Below, piece by piece: positions 16,990 to 17,574 of a DNA stretch of 17,574 nt (the stretch's first letter is position 1; every line of letters begins with the position of its first letter). The position numbers and the translations under genes are program-made. Location of the stretch: the NCBI GenBank assembly GCA_016929775.1, contig JAFGIE010000180.1:1-17574 (forward strand), written 5' to 3'. The notes under the pieces were generated by a model. It was not told the DNA's origin. It did no database searches and worked only from the letters and a program-made list of their open reading frames with translations. This DNA comes from Anaerolineae bacterium (GTDB lineage Bacteria; Chloroflexota; Anaerolineae; JAFGEY01).

Positions 16990-17018
16990 ATTATACCCCC
17001 AACCTACGCCGGGAACCA
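16990..17018 (-). promoter_or_regulatory. Promoter of the LysM-ThDP-enolase-creatininase operon
   Basis: A consensus TATAAT lies at 16995-16990 on the minus strand. The 17-bp-spaced -35 position holds only TGGTTC (17018-17013), a weak match, so an activator may be needed. The predicted start is near 16983, leaving a leader of about 117 nt. No other promoter-like sequence was seen in the short gaps between the four genes. Confidence 0.55.
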
Positions 17019-17093
17019 TTCTGCCGGGTCCTTGTCAGTCTGCGCAGCGTAGCGCGCCGTGCGCGGAGAGCTGCCGCAGCCAAGGACTGCCCG

Positions 17094-17574
17094 CTACTCG
17101 AGCTCGATCTGCGCGGCGACCACCGACGCCGGCGGCAGATCGATCGCAAACGACGCGCCCCGTGCGTCGATCGCCCACGGCGCCGGCGCAACCTGCTCTG
17201 GCGCGTCGAATGTGTTGTGCGCGTGGATCTCGCCGGTCAACACCGCAGCTCGCCCGCCGCGCGCCGCGGCGCCGTCCAGCAGGTCGACGCGAACCGTCAC
17301 CCCCTCCTCGGCGTGGCTGTTGGTCAGGGTCAGGCACAGCGCCCGATCCCGCAGCGAAGCGCTGCCGGCGACGACCGGCACCTCGCCGCCGCCTCGCGGG
17401 CTGCCGTAGGACACCGCGTCCGTCTCGAGCGTGGTGCGCAGGGACGTCGCCCCCTGGTGCAGTGCGTACATCTCGTACACGCGCCCGGTCGGCGTGACCA
17501 GCATGCGCTCGTCTGCGGTGAGCACCATCGCCTGCAGCACGTTCACCGTCTGCGCAATGTTCGCCATGACCACC
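17094..17574 (-). CDS. GH51-type alpha-L-arabinofuranosidase (C-terminal part, 5' end outside the window)
   Basis: The frame enters from the right edge and ends with TAG at 17096-17094, giving about 160 residues. MANIAQTVNVLQAMVLTADERMLVTPTGRVYEMYALHQGATS matches the end of the catalytic barrel and start of the beta-sandwich in GH51 arabinofuranosidases. AVLTGEIHAHNTFDAPEQVAP matches the conserved AHNTF.NP/AP element near their C-terminus. Such enzymes release terminal arabinofuranose from arabinan and arabinoxylan oligosaccharides. The catalytic glutamates lie outside the window, so activity cannot be checked. No signal peptide can be judged. The LysM operon downstream has its own promoter, so co-transcription is not required. 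Confidence 0.85.
   Translation of the reverse strand, partial: VVMANIAQTVNVLQAMVLTADERMLVTPTGRVYEMYALHQGATSLRTTLETDAVSYGSPRGGGEVPVVAGSASLRDRALCLTLTNSHAEEGVTVRVDLLDGAAARGGRAAVLTGEIHAHNTFDAPEQVAPAPWAIDARGASFAIDLPPASVVAAQIELE

Noticed and set aside
16867..17019. A longer LysM start at 17019 adding 51 residues
   Set aside because: The extension covers the TATAAT promoter and lacks signal-peptide character, while the ATG at 16866 has a good Shine-Dalgarno and begins a signal peptide.

Overview
The window is GC-rich, densely coded bacterial chromosome with no phage, IS or CRISPR signatures. Several traits point to the Chloroflexota, perhaps an Anaerolineae-like lineage: a dnaG-rpoD pair, a LysM secreted protein with Thr-Pro linkers, many GT-C membrane glycosyltransferases and high GC. 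This placement is inference from family resemblance; no rRNA or phylogenetic marker comparison was possible.

Layout. (1) 1-5185, minus strand: a compact four-gene envelope operon, read right to left. It holds a YbhN/MprF-type flippase-like membrane protein, two large GT-C-fold membrane proteins and the start of a PIG-V-like mannosyltransferase that runs off the left edge. The last three genes are joined by 4-bp start/stop overlaps. (2) 5189-5409: a divergent promoter region with two good sigma-70 promoters back to back. (3) 5410-9263, plus strand: dnaG primase and a large primary sigma factor rpoD, overlapping by ATGA; a macromolecular-synthesis operon without rpsU next to it. (4) 9296-9465: a complete tRNA-Asn(GUU) unit with its own promoter and intrinsic terminator. 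(5) 9513-12003, plus strand: a promoter, a roughly 150-nt structured leader, an atypical ROK/actin-fold kinase-like protein and a PIG-L-type deacetylase. (6) 12004-12139: a convergent gap with a long GC-rich inverted repeat. (7) 12140-16995, minus strand: an apparent four-gene operon (LysM secreted protein, ThDP enzyme, enolase-superfamily protein, creatininase-family amidohydrolase) behind a TATAAT promoter and a cluster of GAAC/GTTC half-sites. (8) 17094-17574, minus strand: the C-terminal end of a GH51 alpha-L-arabinofuranosidase.

The right third reads as a carbohydrate or sugar-derivative metabolism locus. A GH51 enzyme could release pentoses, while a putative kinase and deacetylase pair and a ThDP/enolase/creatininase trio would act on small molecules. 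The substrate of the trio is not evident. That operon, with its non-canonical enolase and ROK members, is the best candidate for an undescribed pathway. The left part is core information processing beside envelope glycosylation.
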